Origin: Luteibaculum sp964627445
Lineage (GTDB): Bacteria; Bacteroidota; Bacteroidia; Flavobacteriales_D; Luteibaculaceae
Assembly: GCA_964627445.1 (NCBI GenBank)
Contig: CAZVJF010000002.1
Coordinates: 310,001 to 374,000, forward strand
DNA: 64,000 nt
Direction of reading: 5' to 3'
The stretch's first letter is position 1, and each line of letters starts with the position of its first letter. A program made the translations under genes and the position numbers. A model generated the notes under the pieces. It was not told where the DNA came from. It ran no database searches and saw only the letters and a program-made list of their open reading frames with translations. Of the stretch, positions 8,348-17,306 are shown one piece after another.

Positions 8348-8779
8348 TTATCTGTGCATTTTTCGCTTTATCTCGTTAAGATCAAAAAGCTCTTCCCCGG
8401 TTTTTAGGTAATGCATCCATTTCGTGATATTATCTCTCGCTAGGTCAACGTCAATAATGTGGTTGTCCCACGCAAATAGGGCTCGCGATACCCTTTCTCC
8501 CATCTTGCTTCCTCCGTCCCAATCAAAGAAGTCTGAAAAATTAAGCGCGAAAGCGATGGTATTTAAGTCTTGCAGATTCAATTGGTTATCGAGTACCGCC
8601 TGGCATAGTTTCAACAAATGCGATGTCGTGATCTCAAAACTTTCGGTATCATCAAGTTGCTCGATGCGATACTGGGTTGACGATTTCGAGTGTACGGTGT
8701 GGCTACCCGATAAGTCTTGCGCAAAGGTTTTCTCATCTATTCTGTCTTCTAGGAAATCATGTAGTGCCTTTTCCGTCAT
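8348..8779 (-). CDS. Hypothetical protein
   Basis: About 143 aa from the ATG at 8779 (MTEKALHDFL); a TTG at 8815 would add 12 residues. The family is not recognised. It is acidic and predicted mostly helical, with FALNFSDFFDWDGGSKMGER in the middle and a C-terminal half rich in W, D and K. No signal peptide, membrane segment or catalytic motif is visible. Size and acidic character are like many small immunity or antitoxin-like proteins, but that is only a guess. It lies in the orphan block between aspS and lspA. Confidence 0.6.
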   Translation of the reverse strand: MTEKALHDFLEDRIDEKTFAQDLSGSHTVHSKSSTQYRIEQLDDTESFEITTSHLLKLCQAVLDNQLNLQDLNTIAFALNFSDFFDWDGGSKMGERVSRALFAWDNHIIDVDLARDNITKWMHYLKTGEELFDLNEIKRKMHR

Positions 8780-8942
8780 TGTAGGATGTTTATCAGAGTT
8801 CCTTACTATAATCAAAGGAGGTTATATAAAGCATGGATTATGTTTTTTGCCAGTCTCAAGCACGGATCATCATCGAGTGTATATTTTTCAAAAGGACGCC
8901 ATGAGCCTAATTCGAGTTTGTTTACTTAAAAGCCATTATTAC

Positions 8943-9887
8943 TTATTTTATTTCAACCATCTTCGAAATCTTCCCTTTGGGAGAAAACCTGGTTATTTCA
9001 AAAATATAATTGCCAGATTCTAATTCCGATAAGTCAATTTCTGTACGTTCATAGGTCAAAGGAATATGTTTTAATTCTTCTCCTTGTTTGGTGATTGTTA
9101 GTAACGCCTCTGAATAGGATCGTTTGTAAAAAAACTTTTTTGCAGTTAGGACGAATGGCTTGTCTGTTTCCAATACCGATGATTCAATATGATATCCTGT
9201 TGATTGTATTGTCAGCGGAATCGTAAAATTTGGCCCTTTGAGGCGAAGTGAATGAGTATTCCGACCAGGTTCTGGAGAAACTTGTAGCTCTACGCGATAC
9301 TCTGAGTTGGCTGGTATCAAGTATGAATTATGACTATTGAAGTTACCAGGGAGCTTTGCGAATGCAAGCCTTATGTCTTTTGGTGAATGATTTTCTAATG
9401 GGATTCTAACGGTTTGGTACTTACCAACAAGTGTATCAACTGAAAAATCGAAGTGATCTATCGCTATCTCTTTTTCTGACCCATAAAGATATATTGAGTT
9501 GAATTCTGAGTCAGTTTTCAGGGTTCGCTTGAAGGCTCCCTCTTCATTGTACTCGTATTTTTCGGTCCAATCAAGCTTTGAGGGTAAGCCAATAATTTTG
9601 CCGTTACCATCAACAAGGCCGTATTGATATGCCAGCTTTAGTTTGGCCTTTTCTAAATCAACATTGAATATGGTATCCTTGATATCAGGCAAGAGGATCG
9701 TGTCAATTACATCAGCGGAATTGAATGGGATAGGGGTGTAGTGTTTGAGTTCTTTGATACGGCCGTTTTCAAAATACTCAACCCACTCACCAGTCTTTTG
9801 GCCGTGTTCGTTCCTTAAATTGAATTCTTGTGAATGCAATTGCTGAAACATGAAGAGGAAGTATGATATAAAAGTTAGCAGTTTCAT
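8943..9887 (-). CDS. Secreted protein with N-terminal MORN-like repeat
   Basis: 314 aa with a clear signal peptide (MKLLTFISYFLFMFQQLHSQ). The mature protein opens with EHGQKTGEWVEYFENGRIKE, the pattern of MORN/YwqK-like repeats (G-x-W-x-x-Y-x-x-G). The rest is beta-rich and unassigned, with a possible Ig-like region around residues 150-235 (NHSPKDIRLAFAKLPGNF, then FTIPLTIQST) and a C-terminal half with LPLTYERTEIDLSELESGNY. It has no typical T9SS sorting domain. The DNA is more AT-rich than its neighbours, which suggests accessory origin. Function unknown. The 208 bp upstream (9888-10095) hold no gene I can support. Confidence 0.7.
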   Translation of the reverse strand: MKLLTFISYFLFMFQQLHSQEFNLRNEHGQKTGEWVEYFENGRIKELKHYTPIPFNSADVIDTILLPDIKDTIFNVDLEKAKLKLAYQYGLVDGNGKIIGLPSKLDWTEKYEYNEEGAFKRTLKTDSEFNSIYLYGSEKEIAIDHFDFSVDTLVGKYQTVRIPLENHSPKDIRLAFAKLPGNFNSHNSYLIPANSEYRVELQVSPEPGRNTHSLRLKGPNFTIPLTIQSTGYHIESSVLETDKPFVLTAKKFFYKRSYSEALLTITKQGEELKHIPLTYERTEIDLSELESGNYIFEITRFSPKGKISKMVEIK

Positions 9888-10095
9888 GTTTGAACTGGGG
9901 ATAACATTTATATATCTAAACGCTGCAAATTAGGTTGCCTTATTTTTCGTAGCTTAATGTATAGAAAAACCCTTTAGCGCCAGGTATTTCCATTAGCGGT
10001 GCTTTCCACGCAAGCACAACGTTTTAGAAAATTAAAGTGATATCAAGAAAGAGTTAGAGTCATCAGACTTAGATGCACTCCATCCACCCAAAACC

Positions 10096-10689
10096 CTACT
10101 TAAAATAGCGTCTTTGGAAGAAAATAAGGATGCCCACGCCTACGCTAATGGCGGTATCGGCAATGTTAAAGATGGGGCGGAAAAAGACAAAGGATTCGCC
10201 TCCTACCATGGGCACCCAAGTGGGCCAGCGCGTTTCTATTATGGGGAAGTAGAGCATGTCTACCACGCGGCCTTGCAGCCAGGTGCTGTAACCGCCTTCG
10301 CTAGGGAATAGCGTAGCCAGCGAAAATGGGGTGCTTTGCGAAAAGATAACTCCGTAAAAAATACTGTCGATAAGGTTGCCCAGTGCACCGGCCAAAATAA
10401 GCGCCATAGCTACTTTAAAGCCCGTGCTGGGGTGTTTGGAGTTTTTAAAAAACAGGTAATAACCGATGGCAAAAATGGCCACAAGGCGAAATAGCGTAAG
10501 TGCTATTTTGCCCCACGAGCCGCCAAACTCCAGGCCAAAGGCCATGCCCGGGTTCTCTATAAAATGAATGTAAAACCAATCGCCCGCTACCGAAATGCCT
10601 TCGTTATAGTGCATGTTGAGTTTGACCCAAAACTTAGAAAGCTGGTCTACCAACAGCACGGCTAAGACAATAATAATGGAGAGGCGCAC
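10096..10689 (-). CDS. lspA: Lipoprotein signal peptidase (signal peptidase II)
   Basis: 197 aa with a GTG start. It is the inner-membrane aspartyl protease that cleaves prolipoprotein signal peptides after lipidation. Conserved signatures: VDQLSK (residues 14-19), ENPGMAFG (45-52), GNLIDSIFYG with catalytic D108, and FNIADTAIS with catalytic D178. It has four hydrophobic segments. It is longer than E. coli LspA (164 aa) because of an extra loop between the two aspartates. It starts 6 bp after the dksA-like gene and is probably cotranscribed with it and ileS. Confidence 0.95.
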   Translation of the reverse strand: MRLSIIIVLAVLLVDQLSKFWVKLNMHYNEGISVAGDWFYIHFIENPGMAFGLEFGGSWGKIALTLFRLVAIFAIGYYLFFKNSKHPSTGFKVAMALILAGALGNLIDSIFYGVIFSQSTPFSLATLFPSEGGYSTWLQGRVVDMLYFPIIETRWPTWVPMVGGESFVFFRPIFNIADTAISVGVGILIFFQRRYFK

Positions 10690-10695
10690 GCTAGC

Positions 10696-11079
10696 TTACG
10701 AGTTCTCTTGCTGGTTATTTTTAGCCTCTATGCTTAAGGTAGCATGGGGCACCAAGCGCAAACGCTCTTTGCGGATTAGTTTGCCAGTGATGCGGCAAAT
10801 ACCGTAGGTTTTGTTCTCAATACGGATGAGCGCATCTTTAAGGCTCTTGATAAACTTCTCTTGGCGTACAGCAAGCTGGGCCACTTCTTCGCGGCTCATG
10901 CTGTCCGAGCCATCTTCCATCATTTTAAAAGAGGGAGAGGTATCATCGGTGCCATTGTTATTGTTGGAAAGCTGCTCTTTTAGCAGTTCCAAATCGGTGT
11001 GCGCTTCTTCGAGCTTGCCCTGGATTAGCGCTTTAAACTCCGCCAATTCCGTATCCGAATATCTTTTTAATTCTGCCAT
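10696..11079 (-). CDS. DksA/TraR-family protein lacking most zinc ligands
   Basis: 127 aa from the ATG at 11079 (MAELKRY); this start avoids overlap with the ileS stop, whereas a longer frame would overlap. The N-terminal half is predicted coiled coil with an acidic SDSMSREEVAQL region. The C-terminal domain has the DksA/TraR pattern (YGICRITGKLIRKERLRLVP), but only one of the four zinc cysteines is present. This cysteine-poor form is what I recall from other Bacteroidota. The family binds the secondary channel of RNA polymerase and, in E. coli, works with ppGpp. Whether this copy does so is inference. It sits between ileS and lspA, an arrangement typical of the phylum. Confidence 0.88.
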   Translation of the reverse strand: MAELKRYSDTELAEFKALIQGKLEEAHTDLELLKEQLSNNNNGTDDTSPSFKMMEDGSDSMSREEVAQLAVRQEKFIKSLKDALIRIENKTYGICRITGKLIRKERLRLVPHATLSIEAKNNQQENS

Positions 11080-11080
11080 G

Positions 11081-14000
11081 CTATTCACTTTTTACCAGAT
11101 GCAAACGCGTAGCGATGCCTTCATCTATCGCAACGTCCATGGCGTTTCCACCCGGTAATTGGTCTACAAATTCCAACCCATCGGCCAAAACTTCGGTGCA
11201 AATGTAGCTTTTATTGGCTTCGATGGCAGGAGTTAAATCTTGTTGTTCTTCAATGGTAATATGAATCCTATCGGTTACCTCCAAGCCTATTTCTTTGCGG
11301 AAGTTCTGGATGCGATTCACCAACTCGCGGGCCAACCCTTCTTGCACTAACTCGGGGTTGAGCTCTAGGTCTAACGCCACGGTAATGCCGCCTTCAGAAG
11401 CTACCTTCCAACCTGGAATGTCTTTGGTAGCAATTTCTACATCCTCGGTGGTTAGCGTAACGGTGCTGTCATTAACAACGAGCGGCATTTGCTTTTCGCG
11501 TTCCAGCTGGTTTATTTCTTCCTGCCCAAAGGCCTGTATGCTGGCGGCAACGGCTTTCATGTCCTTACCAAAACGCGGCCCCAATTTTTTAAAATTGGGC
11601 TTTATGGTTTTTACAAATACCGAGTCGTCCTCAATAAGCTCCAACGTTTTTATGTTGGTTTCGGCTTTTATAAGGTCTTCCACCGCGCGAAACTGGTCGC
11701 GAACACGCTCTTGCAACACGGGCACCATAGCTTTAGCCAAAGGCTGGCGTACGCGGAGGTTTTCTTGTTTGCGGATGGATAAGATAATGCTGCACGTTTT
11801 TTGTGCCAGGGCCATGCGCTCTTCCAAATCGGTGTTGATGAGGCTTTCATCTACATCCGGGAAATCGCTTAAATGTACAGAGCCTGTTTTTTGGCGTAGG
11901 TTTTGGTACAATGCATCCATATAAAACGGAGCTATAGCAGCCGATAATTGGGATACCCGCAGCAAGCAAGCATGTAGCGTTTGGTATGCTGCTTTTTTAT
12001 CTTCGCTAAAATCGCCACGCCAAAAACGTTTGCGGCACAGGCGCACGTACCAGTTGCTGAGGTCGTTTACTACAAACTCCTGGATAAGGCGCCCCGCTTT
12101 GGTGGGCTCGTAGTTTTCGTAGGCGCTATCTACTTCTTTTATTAAGGTATTCAGTTTGGATATCACCCAGCGGTCTATCTCGGGGCGTTGGGCCACGGGA
12201 ATTTGAGCCGCTTTGGGGTCAAAGCCATCTACGTTAGCATACAAAGCAAAAAAGCTGTAGCTGTTATGGAGCGCTCTAAAGAACTTGCGCTGCACCTCCA
12301 CAATGCCTTCGGTATCAAATTTTAGGTTATCCCAAGGTTGGGCGTTGGTAATCATGTACCAGCGGGTAGCATCGGGGCCATAAGTTTCCAGGGTTTTAAA
12401 AGGATCTACAGCATTGCCCAAACGCTTGGACATTTTTTGTCCGTTTTTATCCAGCACCAACCCGTTAGAGACTACGTTTTTGTAGGCTACGGTATCAAAG
12501 CACAGGGTGGCGATGGCGTGCAGGGTAAAGAACCATCCGCGAGTTTGGTCTACTCCTTCGGCAATAAAGTTGGCGGGAAAAGCACCGTTTTGGTCTATTT
12601 CTTCTTTGTTCTCAAAGGGATAGTGCTGCTGAGCGTAAGGCATAGAACCCGAGTCGAACCACACGTCAATAAGATCGCTCTCGCGCTGCATTTTTTGCCC
12701 GCTGTCCGACACTAAGAAAAGGGTATCCACCACGTGCTTGTGCAAGTCTACCAATCTGTAGTTGCCCTCGCTGTTGTCGCCTTCCACAAAATCGGCCAGG
12801 GGATTTTCGGTCATAAATCCAGCCGAAACCGCTTTGTCCAGTTCGGTTTTTAGTTCACCAACCGAGCCAATGCATTTGGTTTCGGTACCGTCTTCGCTAC
12901 GCCAAATGGGTAGTGGTATGCCCCAAAAACGACTGCGCGATAAATTCCAATCGTTTAGATTTTCCAACCAGTTTCCAAAACGCCCCGTACCGGTGCTCTC
13001 GGGCTTCCAGTTTATTTCTTGGTTTAGCGCTATAAGGCGGTCTTTAACAGCCGTGGTTTTTATAAACCAGCTATCTAGCGGGTAGTACAGTACGGGTTTA
13101 TCGGTACGCCAGCAGTGTGGGTAACTGTGCACGTACTTCTCTATGTTAAACGCCTTATTCTCTATTTTTAGTTTTAGCGCTATGCGCTCATCCACACTTA
13201 AATATTCTTTAAGGTTGGATATTATGGGTTTTAGCAGCTCTTTTTGGTGGTTGAGCGCAGATTCTTTTTCGGAGTCGGTGAGGTACTCGGCTTTTACGGG
13301 CTCTCCGGCCAAACCAAATTGTTCGTCTTTTACTTGTGCCACAAAGCGGCCTTGTAAATCTACCAGCGGCACCAGGTTACCGGCTTCGTTTTCTACGAGC
13401 ATGGCAGGCACACCGGCTTTTTTGGCTACCAGGGCATCATCGGCACCAAAGGTGGGCGAGGTGTGTACAATTCCGGTACCGTCTTCTGTGGTTACAAAAT
13501 CGCCAGGAATTACGCGAAAGGCTTCCTCCGGATTTTCCGCTGGCTGTGCGTAGGGCAGCAGTTGCTCGTAGCGCAGTCCTACCAAGTCCTTGCCTAGTAA
13601 CTCACGTACCACGTGGTAGGGAATTTTCTTGTCTTTTTTAGGGTCGTAGCTCAGGTTTTCTGAGGCTACAAACTTCTTCCCAAAGTTTTTGGATACGAGC
13701 GATTTTGCCAGGATAAGGCGACAGGGCTCGTGGGTATATTGGTTGTAGGTATCTACCAATACGTACTCTATTTTCTCTCCTACGGTTAAGGCCGTATTGG
13801 ATGGAAGCGTCCAGGGTGTGGTAGTCCAGGCTAAGAGGTAAGCCTCTTTTTCGCCAATGTGCTCGGGGTTACTCACCTTAAATTGTGCCGTAACCGAGGT
13901 GTCTTTTACATCGCGGTAGCAGCCGGGCTGATTCAGCTCGTGCGAGCTCAGTCCCGTTCCGGCAGCGGGTGAGTAGGGCTGTATGGTGTAGCCTTTGTAA

Positions 14001-14521
14001 ATAAGGCCTTTGTCGAATAAGCGCTTTAGCAACCACCATACAGTTTCCATGTACTTGGGCTGGTAGGTTACATACGGGTTGTCCATATCCACCCAATACC
14101 CCATTTTGTGGGTAAGGTCGGCCCACTCATCGGTGTAGCGCATTACCGCCTTTTTACAGGCTTCGTTGTACTCGGTAACCGAAATTTTGGTACCAATGTC
14201 TTCTTTGGTAATGCCCAGCTCCTTTTCTACGCCCAGCTCTACAGGCAGGCCGTGGGTATCCCAACCCGCTTTGCGTTTTACCTCAAAGCCTTTAAGGGTT
14301 TTATAGCGGCAAAAAATGTCTTTAATGGTGCGCGATAGTACGTGGTGTATCCCCGGCTTTCCATTGGCCGATGGGGGACCTTCGTAAAAAACAAAAGGGG
14401 TAGCACCTGCACGAATTTCTTCCGATTGCTTGAAGGTGTTCTCGGTATTCCAACGCTCCAATACCTCGGTAGCAATGTTTGCGAGGTTAAATTCGGGGTA
14501 CTCCTTAAAAGCCTTTGCCAT
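11081..14521 (-). CDS. ileS: Isoleucine--tRNA ligase
   Basis: About 1146 aa from the ATG at 14521; the longer frame would use a TTG. It is a class I synthetase with the HIGH-type motif GKPGIHHVLSR (~residues 55-65), KMSKR near the middle (NGQKMSKRLGN), an editing domain between them and a long C-terminal anticodon-binding region. The GIHH/KMSKR form and length over 1100 aa fit the type 2 (eukaryote-like) IleRS. Members of that type are often less sensitive to mupirocin; that is family knowledge, not shown here. A TAnnTTTG element lies 21 bp upstream. It leads the ileS, dksA-like, lspA run. Confidence 0.97.
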   Translation of the reverse strand: MAKAFKEYPEFNLANIATEVLERWNTENTFKQSEEIRAGATPFVFYEGPPSANGKPGIHHVLSRTIKDIFCRYKTLKGFEVKRKAGWDTHGLPVELGVEKELGITKEDIGTKISVTEYNEACKKAVMRYTDEWADLTHKMGYWVDMDNPYVTYQPKYMETVWWLLKRLFDKGLIYKGYTIQPYSPAAGTGLSSHELNQPGCYRDVKDTSVTAQFKVSNPEHIGEKEAYLLAWTTTPWTLPSNTALTVGEKIEYVLVDTYNQYTHEPCRLILAKSLVSKNFGKKFVASENLSYDPKKDKKIPYHVVRELLGKDLVGLRYEQLLPYAQPAENPEEAFRVIPGDFVTTEDGTGIVHTSPTFGADDALVAKKAGVPAMLVENEAGNLVPLVDLQGRFVAQVKDEQFGLAGEPVKAEYLTDSEKESALNHQKELLKPIISNLKEYLSVDERIALKLKIENKAFNIEKYVHSYPHCWRTDKPVLYYPLDSWFIKTTAVKDRLIALNQEINWKPESTGTGRFGNWLENLNDWNLSRSRFWGIPLPIWRSEDGTETKCIGSVGELKTELDKAVSAGFMTENPLADFVEGDNSEGNYRLVDLHKHVVDTLFLVSDSGQKMQRESDLIDVWFDSGSMPYAQQHYPFENKEEIDQNGAFPANFIAEGVDQTRGWFFTLHAIATLCFDTVAYKNVVSNGLVLDKNGQKMSKRLGNAVDPFKTLETYGPDATRWYMITNAQPWDNLKFDTEGIVEVQRKFFRALHNSYSFFALYANVDGFDPKAAQIPVAQRPEIDRWVISKLNTLIKEVDSAYENYEPTKAGRLIQEFVVNDLSNWYVRLCRKRFWRGDFSEDKKAAYQTLHACLLRVSQLSAAIAPFYMDALYQNLRQKTGSVHLSDFPDVDESLINTDLEERMALAQKTCSIILSIRKQENLRVRQPLAKAMVPVLQERVRDQFRAVEDLIKAETNIKTLELIEDDSVFVKTIKPNFKKLGPRFGKDMKAVAASIQAFGQEEINQLEREKQMPLVVNDSTVTLTTEDVEIATKDIPGWKVASEGGITVALDLELNPELVQEGLARELVNRIQNFRKEIGLEVTDRIHITIEEQQDLTPAIEANKSYICTEVLADGLEFVDQLPGGNAMDVAIDEGIATRLHLVKSE

Positions 14522-14541
14522 ACTGCGCAATTTTAAGTGCG

Positions 14542-14549
14542 CAAAGATA
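14542..14549 (-). promoter_or_regulatory. Putative -7 element of the ileS operon
   Basis: The minus strand reads TATCTTTG, a perfect TAnnTTTG, 20 bp before the chosen ileS ATG. No clear -33 TTG is seen. Confidence 0.5.
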
Positions 14550-14573
14550 CTAAGATGTTGGCGATTAAGCGGT

Positions 14574-16481
14574 TTATGGTGCGACTACCAGCGGAAGGTG
14601 TTTTGTAGTGCTGTTGGTTTGGATGCGCAGGGTGTACGATCCCGATGCAATTCCATCCAAATTCCATCGCTGCTTGGGCATGGCGGTTTCAAAAACAATG
14701 CTGCGTACGGCTTTCCCTTTTGCATCTATAAGCGAAGCACCCGTGATGCGTACATGGCGGGTTTTGGATTTCAAGGTTATTTCTTGTGCTGCAGGATTGG
14801 GGTAGACCTCAAACGTCTCGTTAACCAAGGTGCTAGGAGCGCCTACCAAGCGATAACGGGCCAGGGTTTCTTTGTTGGGATCGGCTATTACGGCAAGTAT
14901 TTCTTGGGCGGAAGGAAGTTCCAAGGAGGCAACACGCTCGTCCATAAATAAGTACACGGTGGTATCGGTGTTCTCGCCTGTAATTTCTACAGGTACACGC
15001 AAGGGGTAAGGAGCTGCTTCTTGGGTTTGGATGGCTGTAATTTGCACCGCACCGTTGTTTTGCTGCCAGGAAAAATCAATATCGGGGTGGCCAGGGCTAA
15101 AAATCCAGCGATCAAAGAAATAGCTGAGATCTTTTTCGGTGTAGGGCTTCAACATGCTGGCTAAGAAATCGGTAGTGGCAAATCCCACCGTTTGTGCGGT
15201 GTTGAGGTAATCGCGCAGGCCGGCAAAGAAATTTTCTTCGCCCATGTAATGCCGTAGGTTTTGGAGAACCAGAGCTCCTTTACCGTAGGTTAGGGTTTGG
15301 CTAAACAGGCGGCCTATGTTGAGGGTGTCTTGCACGTACACCGCTTCGTTGGGCACCTTTAAGGCGCGGTTGCGAGCACGGGCTAGGAAATCGTAAAACT
15401 CGGTTTTGGGACGAAGCCGCTCTAGGGTGAGAGCCGTACAAAAGGTGGCAAAACCCTCGTTGAGCCATAAATCCTGCCAGCTGTTGCAGGTGACCAGATC
15501 GCCAAACCACATGTGTGCCAACTCGTGAGCCACCAGGTCAAAATCGAAATCGATCATAAAGCTCATGGTCTGGTGTTCCATTCCACCGCCCCAACTAAAC
15601 TGGGCATGGCCGTACTTTTCCTCAATAAAAGGGTAAGGCGTAAAAAGGGAGTCGAAGTACACCAACATGTCTGCGGTAACGTCAATATCGCTTTTCCATT
15701 CGGGGGTTAGCGATTCGGGATACACCAGGTTTTGAAACAGTAAATCGCCCTCGGGGAGGGGTACGTTGTAGGTGTACTCTGCATAGTTGGTAATGGCAAT
15801 GGCGATGAGGTAGTGCGCCACAGGGTATTGGTGAACCCAGGTTTCTGTGGCTACGCCGTTGCTCACCGTTCTGTTTTGCAACAGACCGTTGCTACCGGAG
15901 CGGTAGGCTTCGGGAAAGCTCAGGTGGATAACGGTGGTGTCTATTTTGTAATTGAGTTGTTGCACGCAAGGCCACCAATCTTTAGCACCATAGGGTTGCG
16001 AGAGGGTCCAAAGTACAGGCACGCCCTGATGCGAGCCCAATACGTAGCTTCCAAAGCCGTTGGCTTCTGGAAATCCGTTGTAAGCAATGCTGATGGCGTA
16101 GCGTGTATTTGCCAAGAAGTTTTGGTTAAGAAATACATCATGCACTTGCCGTGTGTAGGCCACAGGCGTTCCATCCACCAGAATCTCAGTAATTTCCAGC
16201 TTTTCATGCAGTTGAAACACAAATTGGCTTAAATCTTCTTTGGGGAGGATGTGGTGGATTACGCGTCCATCCATCCTACCGTCATCCATATTTACATTCC
16301 AGAAGGCTTCTACCTTGGGCTCCTCAAATTGGGCTGTTGCCACCTTGCTTTTTTGTGCAGCGCGTAGTCCATGGGCCAGCATTTGCTTGGCGTGGGCGCA
16401 ATGCGTTTGTCCCACTAGGCTATGCCCCAGAAGGTACTGGGTAAGAAACAGGAGTACAGAAATACGAACTACTTGGCGCAT
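14574..16481 (-). CDS. M1-family zinc aminopeptidase with T9SS sorting domain
   Basis: About 635 aa from the ATG at 16481 (MRQVVRISVLLFLTQYLLG), chosen because it gives a normal signal peptide. Numbered from the longest frame (16526), the zinc motif is HELAH (334-338) with the third ligand E357 in LWLNEGFATF. The exopeptidase motif is GGMEH (314-318), in place of the usual GAMEN. The last ~80 residues (starting FEVYPNPAAQEITL) are a type A T9SS C-terminal sorting domain, so the enzyme should be exported and anchored or released. It would trim amino acids from the N-termini of extracellular peptides. It stands alone, just downstream of the ileS promoter region on the same strand. Confidence 0.93.
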   Translation of the reverse strand: MRQVVRISVLLFLTQYLLGHSLVGQTHCAHAKQMLAHGLRAAQKSKVATAQFEEPKVEAFWNVNMDDGRMDGRVIHHILPKEDLSQFVFQLHEKLEITEILVDGTPVAYTRQVHDVFLNQNFLANTRYAISIAYNGFPEANGFGSYVLGSHQGVPVLWTLSQPYGAKDWWPCVQQLNYKIDTTVIHLSFPEAYRSGSNGLLQNRTVSNGVATETWVHQYPVAHYLIAIAITNYAEYTYNVPLPEGDLLFQNLVYPESLTPEWKSDIDVTADMLVYFDSLFTPYPFIEEKYGHAQFSWGGGMEHQTMSFMIDFDFDLVAHELAHMWFGDLVTCNSWQDLWLNEGFATFCTALTLERLRPKTEFYDFLARARNRALKVPNEAVYVQDTLNIGRLFSQTLTYGKGALVLQNLRHYMGEENFFAGLRDYLNTAQTVGFATTDFLASMLKPYTEKDLSYFFDRWIFSPGHPDIDFSWQQNNGAVQITAIQTQEAAPYPLRVPVEITGENTDTTVYLFMDERVASLELPSAQEILAVIADPNKETLARYRLVGAPSTLVNETFEVYPNPAAQEITLKSKTRHVRITGASLIDAKGKAVRSIVFETAMPKQRWNLDGIASGSYTLRIQTNSTTKHLPLVVAP

Positions 16482-16736
16482 TGATAAAAGGTGCATGGCA
16501 TGGAAGGAGCGGTTGCCGTCTTCCAACCCAGCGAAATGTACACGGTTTTTTTGTGAAAAGATGTAAGCCTATGTACGGAACTCGTAGGCATGAAGATGGT
16601 TCTGCGGGCCCTGAAACAGGTTGACGCTTTCTTAGTTTCACTCTAAATAACGCGGTAGCTGCTGTAGGATTCACAGTTAAATTGTATCTTATAAGCTCCA
16701 AAATAGTAGACAACGAAAAACCAAAAAATAAGATCC

Positions 16737-17288
16737 ATGGAGCCAATTAGCACATTTCCCGAACTCGTAGATGCCCTTAATTCATGTCAGTTAGACAGCA
16801 GTTGTTATCTGGATACGCTGAAACGCATACAGATACCTATTCGCGAGTACGAGAAGTATTATTCTTGGAACTCCGATCGCTACACGCGCAACAGCATTTT
16901 TGAGAACGAGCAGTTTGAGATTTTACTGGTATGTTTTGAGAAAGGTCAGGGGTCGCCCATCCACGACTACGATTTTAATGAAGCATGGATTACGGTGGTA
17001 CAAGGAAAATTGCGCGAAGAAAAATTTAGGCAGCATCCTCGCGGCAATCGTTTAGAAAAAGTAAGTTCGGTTAATCTGATGCCGGGCGATTTTACGTTTA
17101 TTAGCGGACAGGTAGGAATACACCGGTATTTCAATATTTTCGAAAACCGTTCGGTATGCCTCTGCTTGTATTCTAAGCCAGTAAAGCGCTGGAAGATATA
17201 CGATGAGGCTACCGGCAAAGAAGACATGAAAGACACATGGTACGACCGTACCCCTGAAGACTATAAACTGCAGGAGTCGGTATCGTAA
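16737..17288 (+). CDS. Cysteine-dioxygenase-like cupin with altered metal site
   Basis: 183 aa. It aligns over its length with type I cysteine dioxygenase, which oxidises cysteine to cysteine sulfinate. DRYTRNSIF (48-56) matches the YTRN substrate-arginine region, and GSPIHDYDFNEAW (72-84), GQVGIHR (124-130) and LYSKP (144-148) match the active-site strands. In rat CDO the iron ligands are H86, H88 and H140. Here the corresponding residues are H76, Y78 and H129, so one ligand is tyrosine. The crosslink cysteine C93 is alanine (A83), while its partner tyrosine is kept (Y145). E82 falls near the cupin glutamate position. Metal binding and substrate may therefore differ. The histidine kinase frame begins 19-37 bp downstream. 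Confidence 0.8.
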   Translation: MEPISTFPELVDALNSCQLDSSCYLDTLKRIQIPIREYEKYYSWNSDRYTRNSIFENEQFEILLVCFEKGQGSPIHDYDFNEAWITVVQGKLREEKFRQHPRGNRLEKVSSVNLMPGDFTFISGQVGIHRYFNIFENRSVCLCLYSKPVKRWKIYDEATGKEDMKDTWYDRTPEDYKLQESVS

Positions 17289-17306
17289 CTTATTTTTAAC
17301 GCAGCA

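Noticed and set aside
9888..10095. Small gene in the gap before the secreted MORN-like gene
   Set aside because: Only short frames without family features or good starts; a short GTGCTT/AAGCAC inverted repeat is present but has no T-tract.
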